A stretch of DNA of 15,250 nt from DATFNV01 sp035266225 (GTDB taxonomy: Bacteria; Planctomycetota; Planctomycetia; Gemmatales; Gemmataceae), in NCBI GenBank assembly GCA_035266225.1, contig DATFNV010000195.1, positions 1 through 15,250 of the forward strand, in the 5' to 3' direction. Below are positions 13,992 through 15,250 of the stretch, piece after piece (positions within the stretch are counted from its first letter, which is position 1; every line of letters starts with the position of its first letter). The notes beneath the pieces were generated by a model. It saw nothing but the letters and a program-made list of their open reading frames with translations, had not been told where the DNA came from and did not search any database. The translations under genes and the position numbers were made by a program.

Positions 13992-14120
13992 CGGAGTATT
14001 GTGTCACACACGCAGGAACTGATACAATACTCGCGCCGCGCGGCGCAAGTGATGCCTTTGCAACGACTTGCTGCGACGGAGTATTGTGTCACCCGCCCCG
14101 CGGGTTGACACAATACTCCG
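13992..14120. repeat. 129-bp MITE-like element with 15-bp terminal inverted repeats
   Basis: CGGAGTATTGTGTCA at 13992-14006 and its exact reverse complement at 14106-14120 bound a 129-base segment. Two further internal copies occur: an inverted one at 14020-14032 (one mismatch) and a direct one at 14077-14091. The segment is therefore two hairpins in tandem (13994-14032 and 14077-14120), the second with an extra GC stem in its loop. It lies between convergent genes and could end transcription on both strands. It codes for nothing. No clear target-site duplication is visible. The remainder of 13935-14175 holds nothing else. Confidence 0.85.
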
Positions 14121-14175
14121 ACACAAGGCCCGGCCGGCCGATCCTTCCTCTCCGGTCGCCTGACAGCGGGGCCGC

Positions 14176-15250
14176 TCACCGCTTCGGGTACGGCGGCACC
14201 TCCGGCAGCTTCTTCTCCTCCTTCTTCAGCCGCTCCAGGATCACCTCGATTCCCTTGTTCAGCTGGTCGTCGGTGCCGGCGAACTCGCGGGCCGGGTCGT
14301 TGTCCACCACGATGTCCGGATCGACGCCGTGGCCCTCCATGATCCACGTTTTCCCCTCCAAATCGTAGCGCGAGAACTCCGGCTTGTTCAGGTAGCCGCC
14401 ATCGACCAGCGGCAGCGAGCCGCGGATGCCGACGACGCCGCCCCAGCTCCGCTTGCCGATCAGCGGCCCCAGCTTGTAGTGCCGGAACCGATACGGGAAG
14501 ATGTCGCCGTCCGACGCCGAGAACTCATTCATGAGGCACACCATCGGCCCGTTGAACGTGCCGTCCGGCTCCACTGTCGGCTGGTTGTTGCGGGAGATGG
14601 CGACCATCGCCGCCTCGCGCCGCAGCCGCTCGATCAGCATCGGCGACACGTTGCCGCCGCCGTTGCCGCGCACGTCGATGATGAGCGCCTTCTTCGCCAG
14701 CTGCGGGTAGAAGTGCCTGGCGAACTCGTTCAGCCCGGCCACCTGCATGTCGGGGACGTGCAGGTAGCCGACCTTGCCGCCCGTTGCCTCGCTCACCTTC
14801 TTGACGTTCCCCTCGACCCAGTCGTGGTAGTACAGCTTCGACTCGTCGTCGATGGGCGTCACCACCACGGCGCGGGCGCCTTTCGCTTCCGGCTTCGAGT
14901 TGACCTTGAGCGTCACCTGCTTCCCGGCCGTGTTGACGAGCAGCTCGTAGAGGTTGTTGACCTCGTTGGCCGGCTTGCCGTCCACCGCGATGACGTAGTC
15001 CTTCTCGCTCACGTCCACCCCCATCTCAGTCAGGGGCGAGCGCATCCCGCGGTCCCAGTTGGCCCCCTTGAGGATGCGCGTGATCTGATAATACTTCGTC
15101 TCCGGGTCGCGCCTCAGCTCGGCGCCGAGCAACCCGGTGGGGATGCGCTTTAGCTCCGGCAGGTCGCCGCCGCCGACGTAGGCGTGGCCGGCGTTCAATT
15201 CGGCGATCATCTCGCCGATGACGTAGGTCAGGTCGGCGCGGTGCTGGACG
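14176..15250 (-). CDS. Tricorn-type S41 serine protease, C-terminal part
   Basis: The gene enters from the right edge (the frame is open through 15250) and ends at 14176, so its N-terminal part is outside the window; about 358 residues are visible. Near the edge, HRADLTYVIGEMIAELNAGHAYVGGGD contains the active-site His (codon 15184-15186). A PDZ-like domain follows, from LLGAELRRDPE to LYELLVNTAGKQVTLKVN. The S41 core then shows GYLHVPDM, IIDVRGNGGG, and NEFSASDGD with the nucleophile Ser (14512-14514) and its Asp neighbour. EGHGVDPDI carries the charge-relay Glu. All catalytic residues match tricorn protease. The missing part should carry the beta-propeller domains. Full-length planctomycete relatives often have a signal peptide, which cannot be checked here. 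The C-terminus ends in a Lys/Glu-rich helix. Confidence 0.93.
   Translation of the reverse strand, partial: VQHRADLTYVIGEMIAELNAGHAYVGGGDLPELKRIPTGLLGAELRRDPETKYYQITRILKGANWDRGMRSPLTEMGVDVSEKDYVIAVDGKPANEVNNLYELLVNTAGKQVTLKVNSKPEAKGARAVVVTPIDDESKLYYHDWVEGNVKKVSEATGGKVGYLHVPDMQVAGLNEFARHFYPQLAKKALIIDVRGNGGGNVSPMLIERLRREAAMVAISRNNQPTVEPDGTFNGPMVCLMNEFSASDGDIFPYRFRHYKLGPLIGKRSWGGVVGIRGSLPLVDGGYLNKPEFSRYDLEGKTWIMEGHGVDPDIVVDNDPAREFAGTDDQLNKGIEVILERLKKEEKKLPEVPPYPKR

Noticed and set aside
14329..15153. Plus-strand open frame opposite the tricorn-like protease
   Set aside because: It is antisense to intact S41 catalytic motifs and has low-complexity His/Val/Asp/Arg composition.

Overview
The window is high-GC DNA from a bacterium that looks like a planctomycete of the Gemmata type. 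The inference rests on gene content: Ser/Thr kinase genes with a CPHGHP...CPVC head, a DUF4058 protein, a Uma2-family nuclease, a tricorn-type S41 protease, a retropepsin-like protease, and many short conserved proteins of unknown function. No rRNA, tRNA or CRISPR array was seen.

Layout. 1-287 holds a hexanucleotide inverted repeat and no convincing gene. 288-1202 is a LysR regulator. 1329-1889 is a small secreted thioredoxin-like protein whose frame is broken by one in-frame UGA exactly where a CxxC motif would have its second cysteine, which makes it a candidate selenoprotein. A compound palindrome (1911-2061) separates it from a CtpE-like P-type cation ATPase (2194-4665). After a hairpin repeat comes an M32 metallocarboxypeptidase (4939-6450). 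This converges on a minus-strand pair: a B12-binding-type radical SAM protein (7131-8930) followed by a Uma2 protein (6486-7076). A retropepsin-like protease (9070-9504) is transcribed divergently.

9539-13102 is an accessory region. It is bracketed by two near-identical kinase heads that share promoter, leader and zinc-ribbon-like segment. The first continues into a kinase domain that stops abruptly about three quarters of the way through; the second ends after 66 codons. Between them lie a plus-strand operon of three small genes (10509-11369) and a convergent minus-strand set of three small genes (12748-11449). A DUF4058 gene (13173-13934) follows. It carries an in-frame UGA at codon 18, where the family normally has tryptophan. 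A 129-bp element with 15-bp terminal inverted repeats (13992-14120) lies between it and the convergent tricorn-like protease, which runs off the right edge.

The genes do not form one pathway. The most interesting points are the Cys-x-x-UGA gene with a SECIS-like stem-loop, the duplicated kinase heads around small-gene cassettes, and the palindromic repeats that sit just after stop codons.
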